64,000 nt of DNA from DLKC01 sp002478885 (GCA_046329585.1 JAXLUI010000001.1:1054001-1118000); one strand, 5' to 3'; shown: positions 46,841-55,891, counted from the stretch's first letter. The notes: a model not told the origin generated them from the sequence alone. Program-made: numbers and translations.

Positions 46841-46849
46841 GTAGCCAAC

Positions 46850-46900
46850 TGACGGCTTTTATGGCATCACCTGTTGTGTCACTCACTTGTACTGCATAGC
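46850..46900 (+). repeat. Dispersed intergenic repeat, forward arm
   Basis: ATGGCATCACC followed by TGTTGTGTCACTCACTTGTA from 46872. GTGTCAC subtype. The reverse partner (47349) is on the far side of the small thioesterase gene. Confidence 0.85.
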
Positions 46901-46924
46901 TTTGTGCATCATCAATTGCTACGC

Positions 46925-47326
46925 ATGGAACTAAAGAACAGCCATTATAAAAAAACGATCATCGTGCAGCCGCAGCATCTCGACGAAGTACAGCATGTAA
47001 ACAATGTTATTTATGTGCAGTGGATGCAGGACATTGCCGCTGAACACTGGAATACTTTTGTTTCCGAAAAATTAAAGAACGAAGTACTGTGGATGATCAA
47101 GCGGCATGAAGTGGATTATTTTAACCAGGCTTTCCTCGGCGATGAATTACAAATGGAAACATGGACCGGCGATTATACCAATGTAACATGGAAACGTCAT
47201 TACGGGATCATTCGCCCGGCAGACAACAAAAAGATCATCAGCGCGGCCAGCGTTTGGATACCGCTCGACCGCAAAACACAACGCCCAAAAAAAATTGATG
47301 AAGAGATGATCAATATGTTTGCATAA
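46925..47326 (+). CDS. Acyl-CoA thioesterase, 4HBT hotdog type
   Basis: 133 aa from the ATG at 46925; the upstream open stretch overlaps a repeat arm and is not coding. The motif HLDEVQHVNNVIYVQWMQD (residues about 20-38) is the 4HBT/YbgC active-site segment, where the usual D/N plus HVNN positions the thioester. Length matches a single hotdog domain. Hydrolyses an acyl-CoA in the cytosol; chain preference unknown. The gene is monocistronic and is flanked tightly by a forward and a reverse repeat arm. Confidence 0.92.
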   Translation: MELKNSHYKKTIIVQPQHLDEVQHVNNVIYVQWMQDIAAEHWNTFVSEKLKNEVLWMIKRHEVDYFNQAFLGDELQMETWTGDYTNVTWKRHYGIIRPADNKKIISAASVWIPLDRKTQRPKKIDEEMINMFA

Positions 47327-47348
47327 ACTGAACAGATCATGTGCAAAA

Positions 47349-47420
47349 GCACAAGAGTGTGATCCCGGATCGGTTCCTCCCGGGACAGGCATAAGAGCCG
47401 ATGCCACGAAGTTTTGAAGC
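47349..47420 (-). repeat. Dispersed repeat, reverse arm with inserted stem
   Basis: GCACAAGAGTGTGATCCCGG, then TCCTCCCGGGACAGG and GAGCCGATGCCAC. Between the two halves of the normal core it carries an extra inverted repeat (CCCGG...CCGGG type), as at 50881 and 53894. Confidence 0.8.
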
Positions 47421-47436
47421 CAGGCTCCGAAAAACA

Positions 47437-48480
47437 TTATTGAAACATCCACCACTGCGAAGAAGGATAATGCTGGTTCAGCAAAACAGGCTCGCCGATC
47501 ATCGGCGTTGTTACCTGCAGCCCAAACTCTTTTGATTGTTGCAGTAGCCTTATAATAGGCTCGTCCCAATCGTGCAGCGCGAGTGTAAACTTTCCCCAAT
47601 GCACAGGCAACAACACTTTCGCTTTAAGGTCGATCGCTGCCTGCGCAGTTTCTTCGGGCATCATGTGAATATGCCGCCACATGGTATTGTATTGCCCGCA
47701 CTCAAGAATAGCAAGATCGAACGGGCCGTATTTGTTGCCTATTTCGGCAAAATGTGTATCATAGCCGGAATCCCCGCCGAGATACAAATTGTATGTCGGT
47801 GTTTGCAAAATAAACGACGACCAGAATGTTTGCCCGCGCTTTAAACCACGGCCGGAAAAATGCCTTGCAGGCGCCGCGGTAATGCTCATATGGTTGTTCA
47901 TTTTTTTTGTTTGCCACCAGTCCATTTCGGTGATATCATTTTTATTGAAACCCCAGTAAACAAGATGGGAACTAACGCCCAGCGAACAATATATTCTGCC
48001 GATGCGGTCTTTCAGCTTAATAACCGTTTTGTAATCCAGGTGATCGTAATGGTCGTGGCTGAGCACGAGATAATCGATAGGCGGCATATCTTCCGCCTTA
48101 TAGGTGTTAGCGCCCGGAAAAGCCCTCACCATAAAAGAAAGCGGCGCAGCATTGCCGCTTAAAACGGGATCGGTCAATATCGTTTTCCCATCAATCTTTA
48201 TGAGATAAGAAGAGTGGCCGAACCAAACAATTATTGGCGCAGTTTCATGCAATCGATTAAGGTCGGTGGCGATATGCGGCAGTGGCTTTGGCGGTGCGCC
48301 ATTTTTGTTGCCCTTAAAATAGTCTTTCGTCATTTTCCAATAAGACGCATCTTCCGATATCATCGGCGTATCGGATAAATTCTGAAAACTTTTGTCTCGG
48401 TAGTGTGGCGATTGCTTCAACAATTTTAAATGCTCTGGAGAGGGCAGCTTACCGGTGATCTTCAAACGCATGTTTTTCAT
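47437..48480 (-). CDS. Metallo-beta-lactamase-fold hydrolase, NAPE-PLD-like
   Basis: 347 aa. The metal motif is LSHDHYDHLDY (HxHxDH, about residue 138), with IVWFGHSSYLIKIDGKTILTDP before it, ARHFSGRG after it, then YLGGDSGYD and the final LLPVHWGKF. This arrangement is that of N-acylphosphatidylethanolamine phospholipase D-like/UlaG-like proteins. It has no signal peptide, so a cytosolic phosphodiesterase or lactonase role is likely. Substrate unknown. It converges with the thioesterase gene. Confidence 0.92.
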   Translation of the reverse strand: MKNMRLKITGKLPSPEHLKLLKQSPHYRDKSFQNLSDTPMISEDASYWKMTKDYFKGNKNGAPPKPLPHIATDLNRLHETAPIIVWFGHSSYLIKIDGKTILTDPVLSGNAAPLSFMVRAFPGANTYKAEDMPPIDYLVLSHDHYDHLDYKTVIKLKDRIGRIYCSLGVSSHLVYWGFNKNDITEMDWWQTKKMNNHMSITAAPARHFSGRGLKRGQTFWSSFILQTPTYNLYLGGDSGYDTHFAEIGNKYGPFDLAILECGQYNTMWRHIHMMPEETAQAAIDLKAKVLLPVHWGKFTLALHDWDEPIIRLLQQSKEFGLQVTTPMIGEPVLLNQHYPSSQWWMFQ

Positions 48481-48622
48481 TTTTGCAACGGCAAATTAGT
48501 AAACTAAAGAAGACTCCTCGTAATATTTCCGGCCGTCATTACCATTTTAAACCGGTAATGATCGCAATTACTCAAACCCGGCGCATGCACACCATGGATG
48601 TGCAGGAGAATTTTATCCGGCA

Positions 48623-48743
48623 GTTTCAAGTACCGTTTTGAGCAACTTTCCAACGCAGGTTTCAAACACTATTTGCAATAATTTTTGAATAGATTTCAAA
48701 TGCCCCGGTAAGAGAGATTAGAAATTTACGAAAGTTTCAAAAC
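48623..48743. repeat. Four short direct repeats (TTTCAA) upstream of a secreted protein gene
   Basis: TTTCAA occurs at 48624, 48660, 48694 and 48735, three of the four preceded by G. Spacings are 36, 34 and 41 bases. They lie in the 324-base gap between divergent genes at 48480 and 48805. A regulator binding array is possible; AT-rich chance is also possible. Confidence 0.3.
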
Positions 48744-48804
48744 CACGTAATTTATTTATAATTAATTGATTATATTCATTGTTCACCTCAAAAATTTCTG
48801 CATT

Positions 48805-50067
48805 ATGAAAAAAACACTGGTCTTTTCAGCGATGGTTTTTGTAGGTATTAACCTCGCTGCCGCACAAACAAACACTTTTCCCACAACAGGCAATGTTGGT
48901 ATCGGAACACTATCCCCCGCCTCAAATCTCCAGGTGATCGGTACCACCAGGATGGGTTCAGCCAACAATTACGCCACGGTTGATGCAAACGGCAACCTTA
49001 GTTTTAATGGTGCCAGCGCGCAGTATCGTGTTGGTGGTAACAGGTATGCATTTGCTTTTTCAGGCAACACAAACTATGGCCTTTATTTTAACCAGACCAA
49101 TGTGCGCTTTGAGTTCAGGAATGGCAACGCACAATCTGTTTTCACCATTAACGCAAATGGCCCCGACATTACCTTACCAATTGCAAACGGCAACCTGGAT
49201 TCAAACTCTACCGTAAGGTGGGTCAACAGTAACGCAGGCGCCAATGACTGGCAGTTTGAACATTACAGGAGTGCTCCGGCGGGTGATAATGGAACACTGT
49301 ACATTTCACACTCCTCCAGCGATTTCGCTACACCGGAAACACTGGCGGCCTTGTACGACACAAGCGATTTCAAGTACTGGGTATTGGGCAATATGGTTGC
49401 TGTAGATTATTACCTGCTAAGCGACGCAAAGCTGAAACGCAATATCAACGATCTCGGCAGTGCGTTAAGCATCGTAAACCAGCTTAAGCCGAAGACTTAT
49501 TACTTTAACAACGAAAAGTATAATGCGTTAAGCCTCGGGAAAAATATGCGTTACGGTTTTCTTGCGCAGGATGTAGAAAAAGTAATGCCTGAACTGGTTG
49601 GCAGCAGCAAAAAGCCTGTTCGCGTCGACGGCAATGGAATTAAACAATATGAAGATGTAAAAACCGTTGACTATGTCGAACTGATCCCGATTCTCACCAA
49701 AGCCATACAGGAACAGCAGGCAGAGATCAACGAATTAAAAGCAACCATCGCGAACATGAATAAGGGAACAAGTGCCACGCAGGAAAGTTCTGTGGTAATT
49801 GGAGGGAACGCCATCACCCTGGATCAGAATATTCCAAACCCGCTTACAAAAAATACAACGATCCGTTATAACATTCCGGCAAATGCAAACAATGCGCAAT
49901 TAATTATCACGGACATGAATGGAAAAGTAATCAAACAAATGCCTTTATCTAAAGGCCAGGGCTCCGTGAATGTAGACGCTTCTGCGTTAAGCAACGGCAC
50001 TTACAACTACTCCCTGGTTGTTGATGGGAAGAAAATAGAAACAAAAAGAATGGTTGTTGCTGACTAA
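48805..50067 (+). CDS. Secreted tail-fibre-like protein with S74 chaperone and T9SS sorting domain
   Basis: 420 aa from the ATG at 48805. Order: signal peptide ending AAAQ; the N-terminal module shared with 28043 and 43265 (NTFPTTGNVGIGTLSPASNL...GNTNYGLYFNQTN); a short beta region; an S74-type domain from LLSDAKLKRNIN (about residue 207) through RYGFLAQDVEKVMPELV; coiled coil; and a T9SS type A domain from NIPNPLTKNT (about 345), where NPF reads NPL. The Ser and the Lys five residues later of the S74 site are kept. A shorter relative of 28043 without the YadA-like repeats. Confidence 0.88.
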   Translation: MKKTLVFSAMVFVGINLAAAQTNTFPTTGNVGIGTLSPASNLQVIGTTRMGSANNYATVDANGNLSFNGASAQYRVGGNRYAFAFSGNTNYGLYFNQTNVRFEFRNGNAQSVFTINANGPDITLPIANGNLDSNSTVRWVNSNAGANDWQFEHYRSAPAGDNGTLYISHSSSDFATPETLAALYDTSDFKYWVLGNMVAVDYYLLSDAKLKRNINDLGSALSIVNQLKPKTYYFNNEKYNALSLGKNMRYGFLAQDVEKVMPELVGSSKKPVRVDGNGIKQYEDVKTVDYVELIPILTKAIQEQQAEINELKATIANMNKGTSATQESSVVIGGNAITLDQNIPNPLTKNTTIRYNIPANANNAQLIITDMNGKVIKQMPLSKGQGSVNVDASALSNGTYNYSLVVDGKKIETKRMVVAD

Positions 50068-50085
50068 CAAATCAACAATTATTTT

Positions 50086-50130
50086 AAATAAAGCGCCGCC
50101 CAGTATTTAACTAAGCGGCGCTTTATTTTT
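50086..50130. terminator. Bidirectional terminator
   Basis: AAATAAAGCGCCGC pairs with GCGGCGCTTTATTT around a loop of about 16 bases. It lies between two convergent genes with suitable A and T runs on both sides. Confidence 0.85.
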
Positions 50131-50147
50131 ACAATACAGGTTGCTGA

Positions 50148-50780
50148 TCAAAAAAACATAGCTGTAAAATATTGCAGCGGCAGAGTTTTCTTTTTGGTTG
50201 CAGTAATCCCTGCATGCTGCAATGAACGCTCTGCCTGCAATACATGCCGGTAATTATGGGCGATAAGAAACATAAACACATCGCCGAGTTTTAGTTTTAT
50301 GTATGGTGCAATTGAAACCGGCACCCTGCATTTATTAAGATCAATCAGTTTCGACTCATCCAGTAAAGCCAGCAATTTTTCCTGCTGTTCAATAAATTTT
50401 GCAATCACCACATCGCTGTCGCTGTTGGCCGTCGGGTTGTAATTTTTAAACGCCTTTATCTTTTTTGCGGGCCTGCCATCATCCCCCGGCCTCATCATAT
50501 TCGTAAAATAATTTCCCAGTATACCAGGTTTAAATACTATTGCCGGTTGCTGCAGCTGTTGCTTTGCATCATTGATCACTTTTTCTATCGCAGGCAGGTA
50601 ATAATCGCCATACATATTCAAATGGTCAAGACACTGCATCGCACTCCATTCACCCGCGGCAGGTTGTTCAGCAAATTTTGCGGGGCTCATCATCTGCCAT
50701 TCCTGCACAGCTTTATCCAATAGTACACCGGTTTGCTGTTGTAATTTTTCGGTCAGCAATTTTGTGTTGTATTTTTTCAT
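50148..50780 (-). CDS. DinB family protein
   Basis: 210 aa, all helical. The conserved metal-site pattern of the DinB/YfiT four-helix bundle is visible: EWSAMQCLDHLNMYGDYY (first His about residue 53) and the C-terminal FMFLIAHNYRHVLQAER with HxxxH (about 180-184). These proteins are thiol-dependent enzymes or metal-binding proteins of mostly unknown role. No signal peptide. The Crp/Fnr regulator lies upstream on the same strand, separated by a repeat arm. Confidence 0.88.
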   Translation of the reverse strand: MKKYNTKLLTEKLQQQTGVLLDKAVQEWQMMSPAKFAEQPAAGEWSAMQCLDHLNMYGDYYLPAIEKVINDAKQQLQQPAIVFKPGILGNYFTNMMRPGDDGRPAKKIKAFKNYNPTANSDSDVVIAKFIEQQEKLLALLDESKLIDLNKCRVPVSIAPYIKLKLGDVFMFLIAHNYRHVLQAERSLQHAGITATKKKTLPLQYFTAMFF

Positions 50781-50861
50781 GATTTATTTATTTACCACAC
50801 AAAGCTGCGGCTATATAAAAAAATAAATCTTGGTGCAGGCAAAGATTTTTAAACCTTATGT

Positions 50862-50941
50862 GGGCCAGGCACCAGCAATAGGGCATCACCTCTTGCGACT
50901 GTCCCGGGAAAAACGATTCGGGATCGCACCCTTGTGCTTTT
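50862..50941 (+). repeat. Dispersed repeat, forward arm with inserted stem
   Basis: GGGCATCACC, TCTTGCGACTGTCCCGGG and then CGGGATCGCACCCTTGTGC. The normal core TTGCG|TCGCAC is split by an insert carrying TCCCG...CGGGA, giving a longer stem. Its matching partner is at 53894. Confidence 0.85.
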
Positions 50942-50959
50942 GATACGCTCCTGTGCATT

Positions 50960-51544
50960 TTACAATCGCACCGATCCAAGCAACTTACTAAATGTTGTCG
51001 CATCAAGGCCAAGGTAGGAAGCGAGGTATTTATGCGGAATCAATTGAAGAACGTGCGGACTACGCTTTAATAATGCCCTGAATTTTTCTTCTGCCGAGAA
51101 ACACTGTAATTCTATTTGTCGTTGCAGCGTACCGGAGAGTGTTACGCTCAACGCCTTCCTGTTAAACGTTTCTATTGAATGATATTTCGCCCAAAGCGGC
51201 GCGATCTGCCGGTATTCGGTTCTTATAAACCTACTGCTGGTAAGCGTCTCCAGCATATATCTCGACGGCTGTTGCAAAAGAAAAGAGTCGATGATACCGG
51301 AAAAAGAAACGGGATAAGTAAACACAATGGTCGCCTCTCGCCCATCATCGGCAGCATAAAATCCACGTTGTACACCTTCGAGCACAAAATAAAGGTAACG
51401 TTCCGTCTCGCCAGCCTTTGTAAGCAGGGTTTTACGCCTTGCTTCAAACGGCTTCCAGATAGTCGCAAATTCCTCCCACTCCGTTACCTCAAAAGTTTCA
51501 ATAGCAGAAACAAATGCTTTCAGTGCTGCCAACGCATCTTCCAT
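50960..51544 (-). CDS. Crp/Fnr family transcription regulator
   Basis: 194 aa from the ATG at 51544. A cNMP-binding-like barrel fills the first 120 residues (KAGETERYLYFVLEGVQRGFY); the C-terminal HTH has LIPHKYLASYLGLDATTFSK (about residue 170). The phosphate-binding cassette (GE...RA/T) is weak, so cyclic nucleotide binding is doubtful, as in most Bacteroidetes members. No Fe-S cysteines. Targets unknown. Confidence 0.92.
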   Translation of the reverse strand: MEDALAALKAFVSAIETFEVTEWEEFATIWKPFEARRKTLLTKAGETERYLYFVLEGVQRGFYAADDGREATIVFTYPVSFSGIIDSFLLQQPSRYMLETLTSSRFIRTEYRQIAPLWAKYHSIETFNRKALSVTLSGTLQRQIELQCFSAEEKFRALLKRSPHVLQLIPHKYLASYLGLDATTFSKLLGSVRL

Positions 51545-51746
51545 AAAGGAAATGTACAAACATAAACTGAAATCTTCTTCCTGTATTTGTTGAAGCTTTG
51601 TACCTCGCCATCAAAAAAAGTCTTCGATATCCACCTGGCTTTTGCCAACTCCGTTGCGCTCTTTATTGGTTGATACAAATAATTCGGCATCGGGCCGCAT
51701 TATGGCCAACATTTTAATAACTTGTCAGCCTAAACAAACTCCACTT

Positions 51747-53219
51747 ATGAAATTGCGGTTAACCCTTCTGGTCATTTTAATTTGTTATGCAGCCTTCACC
51801 CAAAAAACATTTGCGGCTTACATGCCCGCCAGCGATACAACGGATATCAGCGCATACAAAAAATATATAAGTGACAACGAACAAAAACATTTGCAGGAGT
51901 TCATGGACTTTGTTGCCATTCCCGATATTTCTTCCCTGCCAGCTCATAAGGCCGACATGCAGCGTTGCGCTGAATGGTTGAAAAATAAATTGCAATCTAT
52001 AGGAATGGCAAATGCCCGGGTGATGTCAACAGAAGGCCACCCCGTTGTTTATGCAGACTGGAATAACGCTGATGGCAAACCTACTGTCCTCATCTATGGC
52101 CACTATGATGTGCAACCAGTGCAGGAAGCTATGTGGACAAGTCCGCCGTTTCAGCCCAGGCAGGATAATGGCAGGATATATGGACGTGGTGCATCCGATG
52201 ATAAAGGAAGTGTTATCGCCGCTATATGGGCGATAGAAGCAATGCTGCAAAAAGAGGGAAAACTACCAGTCAACGTCAAGGTAATTTTTGAAGGAGAAGA
52301 AGAGATTGGCAGCCCACACCTTGAAAAGTTTATGGCAGCAAATAAAGACCTCCTGAAAACGGATTACGCGTACAGCGCAGATGCCCTTCAAAAAAGTGAT
52401 ACTCAACCCGAGATGGGCATGAGTGTAAGAGGGGCTGCCACTATGGAATTCACCTTAACTACCGCCAACCGCGACCTCCACTCGGGCATCTACGGAGGCA
52501 AATTGCTAAACGCTGCGCAGGCGATGTCGCAGATAGTAGAATCGTTACACACGCCCGATGGCAAAGTGGCAGTAAAAGGATTCTATGATAAAGTAAAACC
52601 TATGACGGCCGAAGAGAAGGCTATGGCGGCCAAAGCGCCTTACGACGAACAAAAAGAATTACAGGAAAACGGCGCCATGCTGTTCACCGGTGAAAAAGGC
52701 TACACTTCACTGGAACGGGTTTGGTGGCGGCCCACGCTCGACGTCACCGGCATGTGGAGCGGCTATACGGCAGAAGAAGGTTTTCTGAATATCGTGCCCG
52801 CCTCCGCTCATTGCCGCATCATGTGCAGGCTGGTACAAAACCAGCAATCTGACGAAATTATTGCGCTTATCAAAAAACACATTGCAGCCAATACGCCAAA
52901 AGGGGCCACAATCACTTATAAAGATCTCGGCGGTTTTTCAAACGACGCAGTAAAATACTCAACGAATACCAATGCTTTTAAATACGCATATGCTGTCTTA
53001 ACGCAGTTATACGGCAGGGAGCCAATGCTCATGGGCTCCGGGGGAAGCAATGCTGCCATGGCCATTATCAACAAGCAGCTCGGCATACCGGCATACTCCT
53101 TTGGCTTTTTGCAGGAAGATGAAAACTTTCATTCGCACAACGAGTTCATGCGCGTGTCCGATCTTGAAAAGGGTCAATATGCTTTTTGTATGCTGCTAAC
53201 ATATATAGGAAACAAATAG
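51747..53219 (+). CDS. Secreted M20 family dipeptidase
   Basis: 490 aa from the ATG at 51747, where a signal peptide begins (MKLRLTLLVILICYAAFTQ). The zinc ligands are seen in LIYGHYDVQPV (about residue 114), GRGASDDKGS (about 149), FEGEEEIGSPH (about 183) and the C-terminal ENFHSHNEF. GSGGSNAAMAI near the end also fits the dipeptidase branch. It hydrolyses dipeptides in the periplasm. Upstream in-frame codons to 51642 do not form a signal and are not used. Confidence 0.95.
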   Translation: MKLRLTLLVILICYAAFTQKTFAAYMPASDTTDISAYKKYISDNEQKHLQEFMDFVAIPDISSLPAHKADMQRCAEWLKNKLQSIGMANARVMSTEGHPVVYADWNNADGKPTVLIYGHYDVQPVQEAMWTSPPFQPRQDNGRIYGRGASDDKGSVIAAIWAIEAMLQKEGKLPVNVKVIFEGEEEIGSPHLEKFMAANKDLLKTDYAYSADALQKSDTQPEMGMSVRGAATMEFTLTTANRDLHSGIYGGKLLNAAQAMSQIVESLHTPDGKVAVKGFYDKVKPMTAEEKAMAAKAPYDEQKELQENGAMLFTGEKGYTSLERVWWRPTLDVTGMWSGYTAEEGFLNIVPASAHCRIMCRLVQNQQSDEIIALIKKHIAANTPKGATITYKDLGGFSNDAVKYSTNTNAFKYAYAVLTQLYGREPMLMGSGGSNAAMAIINKQLGIPAYSFGFLQEDENFHSHNEFMRVSDLEKGQYAFCMLLTYIGNK

Positions 53220-53285
53220 ACTATAAGTAGAGAGCCTGGCTTTTGCAGACGGGGAACTACCGGTTTCTTCGGCACAATGGCCGTT

Positions 53286-53320
53286 AAAAAAAGCCGCGTG
53301 TTATACAACAACGCGGCTTC
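53286..53320 (-). terminator. Terminator downstream of the YXWGXW gene
   Basis: AAGCCGCGT and ACGCGGCTT form the stem; on the minus strand it is followed by seven T. It may also end the M20 transcript from the other side, with a poorer T run. Confidence 0.75.
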
Positions 53321-53386
53321 GCATTTTAAACCTAAAACCAACAACAAAGACTTATTTATTATAACAGTACTTATATACTTAAGAAA

Positions 53387-53671
53387 CTAACGCCAGTGTC
53401 CTTTTTGCCAGTACCACCCACCGCCTCTTTTCTCCCAACGGCCGCTGACCCAAACCTGGTGATGTTGTTTTGGCACAACCCAGTATCCCTGCTTATATGC
53501 GTAACTGTTACCACTCCGGTACCAGTCCCCATCAACCCAAACGTAATTAGGCCCGGGCCTTGCGGGTTGTACCACAACGGGCGTGTCTGGCCTTACTGCA
53601 ACAGTGGTTTTACAACTTGTTACGCTGAAAATAATTAATGGTACAGCCAACAGGAGCGATGCTCGTTTCAT
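53387..53671 (-). CDS. YXWGXW repeat lipoprotein
   Basis: 94 aa. Lipoprotein signal with the lipobox SVTSC, Cys about residue 20. The mature part carries repeated aromatic motifs YVWVDGDWY, YKQGYWV, VWVSGRWE and YWQKGHW, the YXWGXW-type pattern of short secreted Bacteroidetes and Proteobacteria proteins. Very basic end. Probably outer-membrane or periplasmic; function unknown. Confidence 0.9.
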   Translation of the reverse strand: MKRASLLLAVPLIIFSVTSCKTTVAVRPDTPVVVQPARPGPNYVWVDGDWYRSGNSYAYKQGYWVVPKQHHQVWVSGRWEKRGGGWYWQKGHWR

Positions 53672-53893
53672 AAGTTAACTTTTTAGGTAAGCAAATAATA
53701 TATCAAACAAACAGCAAATTTCAATTTGCGTGCCAAATGATTGTATAAGCTGTTAATGATTACCAACACAACCGTGTTTAAGGGCCTGCTTCGTTGATGT
53801 ACAGGTTAATTGTTTAATTCCCTTCTGCCCTCCTGTTAAGATAATTACAGGCTTCTATACCGAATAACGCTGCCGGGTAAAGACCTCCCCCTG

Positions 53894-53950
53894 GAGAGTG
53901 CGATCCCGCATCGTTCCTCCCGGGACAGGCGCAAGGAGCGATGCCACCCG
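53894..53950 (-). repeat. Dispersed repeat, reverse arm with inserted stem
   Basis: GAGAGTGCGATCCCGCATCG, TCCTCCCGGGACAGGCGCAA and GAGCGATGCCAC. Same stem-inserted subtype as 50862, in opposite orientation, 3 kb away. It lies in the 327-base gap before dinB. Confidence 0.85.
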
Positions 53951-53998
53951 TATGCTGCTGCTGTCATAATAAATTTCTTCTCTACCTTTAGCACCAAC

Positions 53999-55165
53999 AT
54001 GCTTCAGCCGCAACGATATATAGCCCATCTCGATCTTGATTCCTTTTTTGTGAGTGTGGAGGTGCTTAACAATCCTGCGCTGAAAGGTAAGCCCGTCGTC
54101 GTTGGCGGAAGCCGTGAACGGGGTGTGGTGGCTGCGTGTAGCTACGAAGCAAGAAAGTTTGGCATACACTCCGCCATGCCAATGAAAAAAGCAATGCAAT
54201 TATGTCCCGATGCCGTGCTTGTTCGCGGCACAAGAGGAGAATACAGCCGCTTTTCAAGATGGGTCACTGAAATTATTGCCGCAAAAGCACCGTTGTTTGA
54301 GAAAGCGAGTGTGGATGAATTTTATATCGACCTCACCGGTATGGACACTTACTTCGATCCCTATCAATGGACGATCGGTTTAAGAAAGGAAATAATTGAT
54401 AAAACAAGCCTGCCGATCTCTTTCGGACTCGCCACCAATAAACTCGTTGCAAAGATCGCCACCGATGAGGCCAAACCCAACGGGTATATTTTTGTACAGC
54501 CCGGTATGGAACAGGCCTTTCTTGCTCCCTTGCCCGTAAACAAGATCCCTGGCGTGGGCGCTCACACGTTTACAGCCTTGAAAGAAATGGATATTAAATT
54601 TATCGGCGATATTCTGAAGAAGTCGCAGGAAGAAATGGAAGAACGCCTTGGCAAATGGGGCCACGACCTGTGGAACAAAGCACAGGGAATACATTTTGGC
54701 GAAGTACACCCATGGCATGAAGCTAAATCGATCTCTACAGAAAACACTTTCGATGAAAGTAAGACCGATGTTGGCTTTTTATTAAGTGAACTGGTGCGAA
54801 TGACAGAAAAGATCGCGTTTGAACTGCGGCAGGATGAAAAACTTGCCGGTTGCATTGCTGTAAAAATCCGCTATCCCGATTTTGAAACCACATCCCGGCA
54901 AACCACCATTAACTATACTTTCCGCGACGACGAACTCATTCCCGTTGCCATTGACCTTTTTCACAAATTATACCGTAAAGGAAAAGCTGTCAGGCTGCTC
55001 GGTGTAAGATTGAGCGAACTCACCAACCATGCAGTCCAGGGAAGTTTATTTGACGACGGCATAAAAAAGAACAACCTTTACAAAGCTATCGACGACGTGA
55101 AAAACAAATTCGGAAAAGATCTGCTACAGAAAGCAAGGACATTGCGCAAAAACAAAGAAAAATAA
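53999..55165 (+). CDS. dinB: DNA polymerase IV (Y family)
   Basis: 388 aa. Translesion polymerase acting at stalled forks. Palm motifs: HLDLDSFFVSVE (first metal Asp, about residue 10), AACSYEARKFGIHSAMP, and KASVDEFYIDLTGM (about 102). Helix-hairpin-helix region KIPGVGAHTFTALKEM follows, then the little-finger domain. The C-terminus (QGSLFDDGIKKNN) may carry the beta-clamp-binding peptide QGSLF. No lexA-like site recognised upstream. Confidence 0.97.
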   Translation: MLQPQRYIAHLDLDSFFVSVEVLNNPALKGKPVVVGGSRERGVVAACSYEARKFGIHSAMPMKKAMQLCPDAVLVRGTRGEYSRFSRWVTEIIAAKAPLFEKASVDEFYIDLTGMDTYFDPYQWTIGLRKEIIDKTSLPISFGLATNKLVAKIATDEAKPNGYIFVQPGMEQAFLAPLPVNKIPGVGAHTFTALKEMDIKFIGDILKKSQEEMEERLGKWGHDLWNKAQGIHFGEVHPWHEAKSISTENTFDESKTDVGFLLSELVRMTEKIAFELRQDEKLAGCIAVKIRYPDFETTSRQTTINYTFRDDELIPVAIDLFHKLYRKGKAVRLLGVRLSELTNHAVQGSLFDDGIKKNNLYKAIDDVKNKFGKDLLQKARTLRKNKEK

Positions 55166-55225
55166 GCTTTAACAATACGCACAGAAAAAATAACCCATTA
55201 GTCCACGGGTTTAGTAGGGAATTAA

Positions 55226-55233
55226 TATATTCG
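55226..55233 (+). promoter_or_regulatory. Possible -7 element of the peroxiredoxin gene
   Basis: TATATTCG, one base off TAnnTTTG, 20 bases before the ATG. A TATATTCG also lies before cysC (23546-23553, minus). No clear -33 element. Confidence 0.25.
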
Positions 55234-55252
55234 CACTCCAAAAATCAATATT

Positions 55253-55891
55253 ATGAGTTTAAGACTAGGCGATACAGCGCCAAATTTCAAAGCAAAAACA
55301 ACAGCAGGTGAGATCGACTTTCATGAATATCTCGGGAATGGCTGGGGCATTTTGTTTTCGCATCCTGCTGACTATACTCCTGTATGCACCACAGAATTGG
55401 GAAAGACCGCTTTGCTGAATGATGAATTTGCAAAACGCAACGTGAAGGTGCTTGCCGTAAGTATTGACCCGCTCGATAAACACCTGGGCTGGGTTAACGA
55501 TATTAATGAAACGCAGAATTGCACGGTTAACTTTCCTATAATAGCTGATGAAGACAGGAATGTAGCTACTTTATACGATATGATTCACCCCAACGCTTCA
55601 CTTACGGCTACCGTGCGTTCCCTGTTCGTGATTGGCCCGGATAAATTAATTAAGCTTATCATCACTTACCCCGCCTCTACAGGCAGGAACTTCGTGGAAG
55701 TGTTACGCGTAGTTGATTCTTTACAACTGACCGCCAATTACAGCGTGGCAACGCCTGCAGACTGGAAAGCCGGTGAAGATGTAATTGTAGTGCCCGCAGT
55801 AAGCACAGATGATGCAATTAAAAAATTTCCAAAAGGTGTTAAAGTGGTTAAGCCATACCTGCGCTATACGCCTCAGCCAAACATAGACTAA
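55253..55891 (+). CDS. 1-Cys peroxiredoxin (Prx6 type)
   Basis: 212 aa. The peroxidatic Cys45 is in SHPADYTPVCTTELG, and the length and C-terminal extension (ATPADWKAGEDVIVVP and the following ...KGVKVVKPYLRYTPQP) are those of the Prx6 branch. No resolving Cys is seen. It reduces peroxides in the cytosol. Monocistronic, followed by a strong terminator. Confidence 0.96.
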   Translation: MSLRLGDTAPNFKAKTTAGEIDFHEYLGNGWGILFSHPADYTPVCTTELGKTALLNDEFAKRNVKVLAVSIDPLDKHLGWVNDINETQNCTVNFPIIADEDRNVATLYDMIHPNASLTATVRSLFVIGPDKLIKLIITYPASTGRNFVEVLRVVDSLQLTANYSVATPADWKAGEDVIVVPAVSTDDAIKKFPKGVKVVKPYLRYTPQPNID

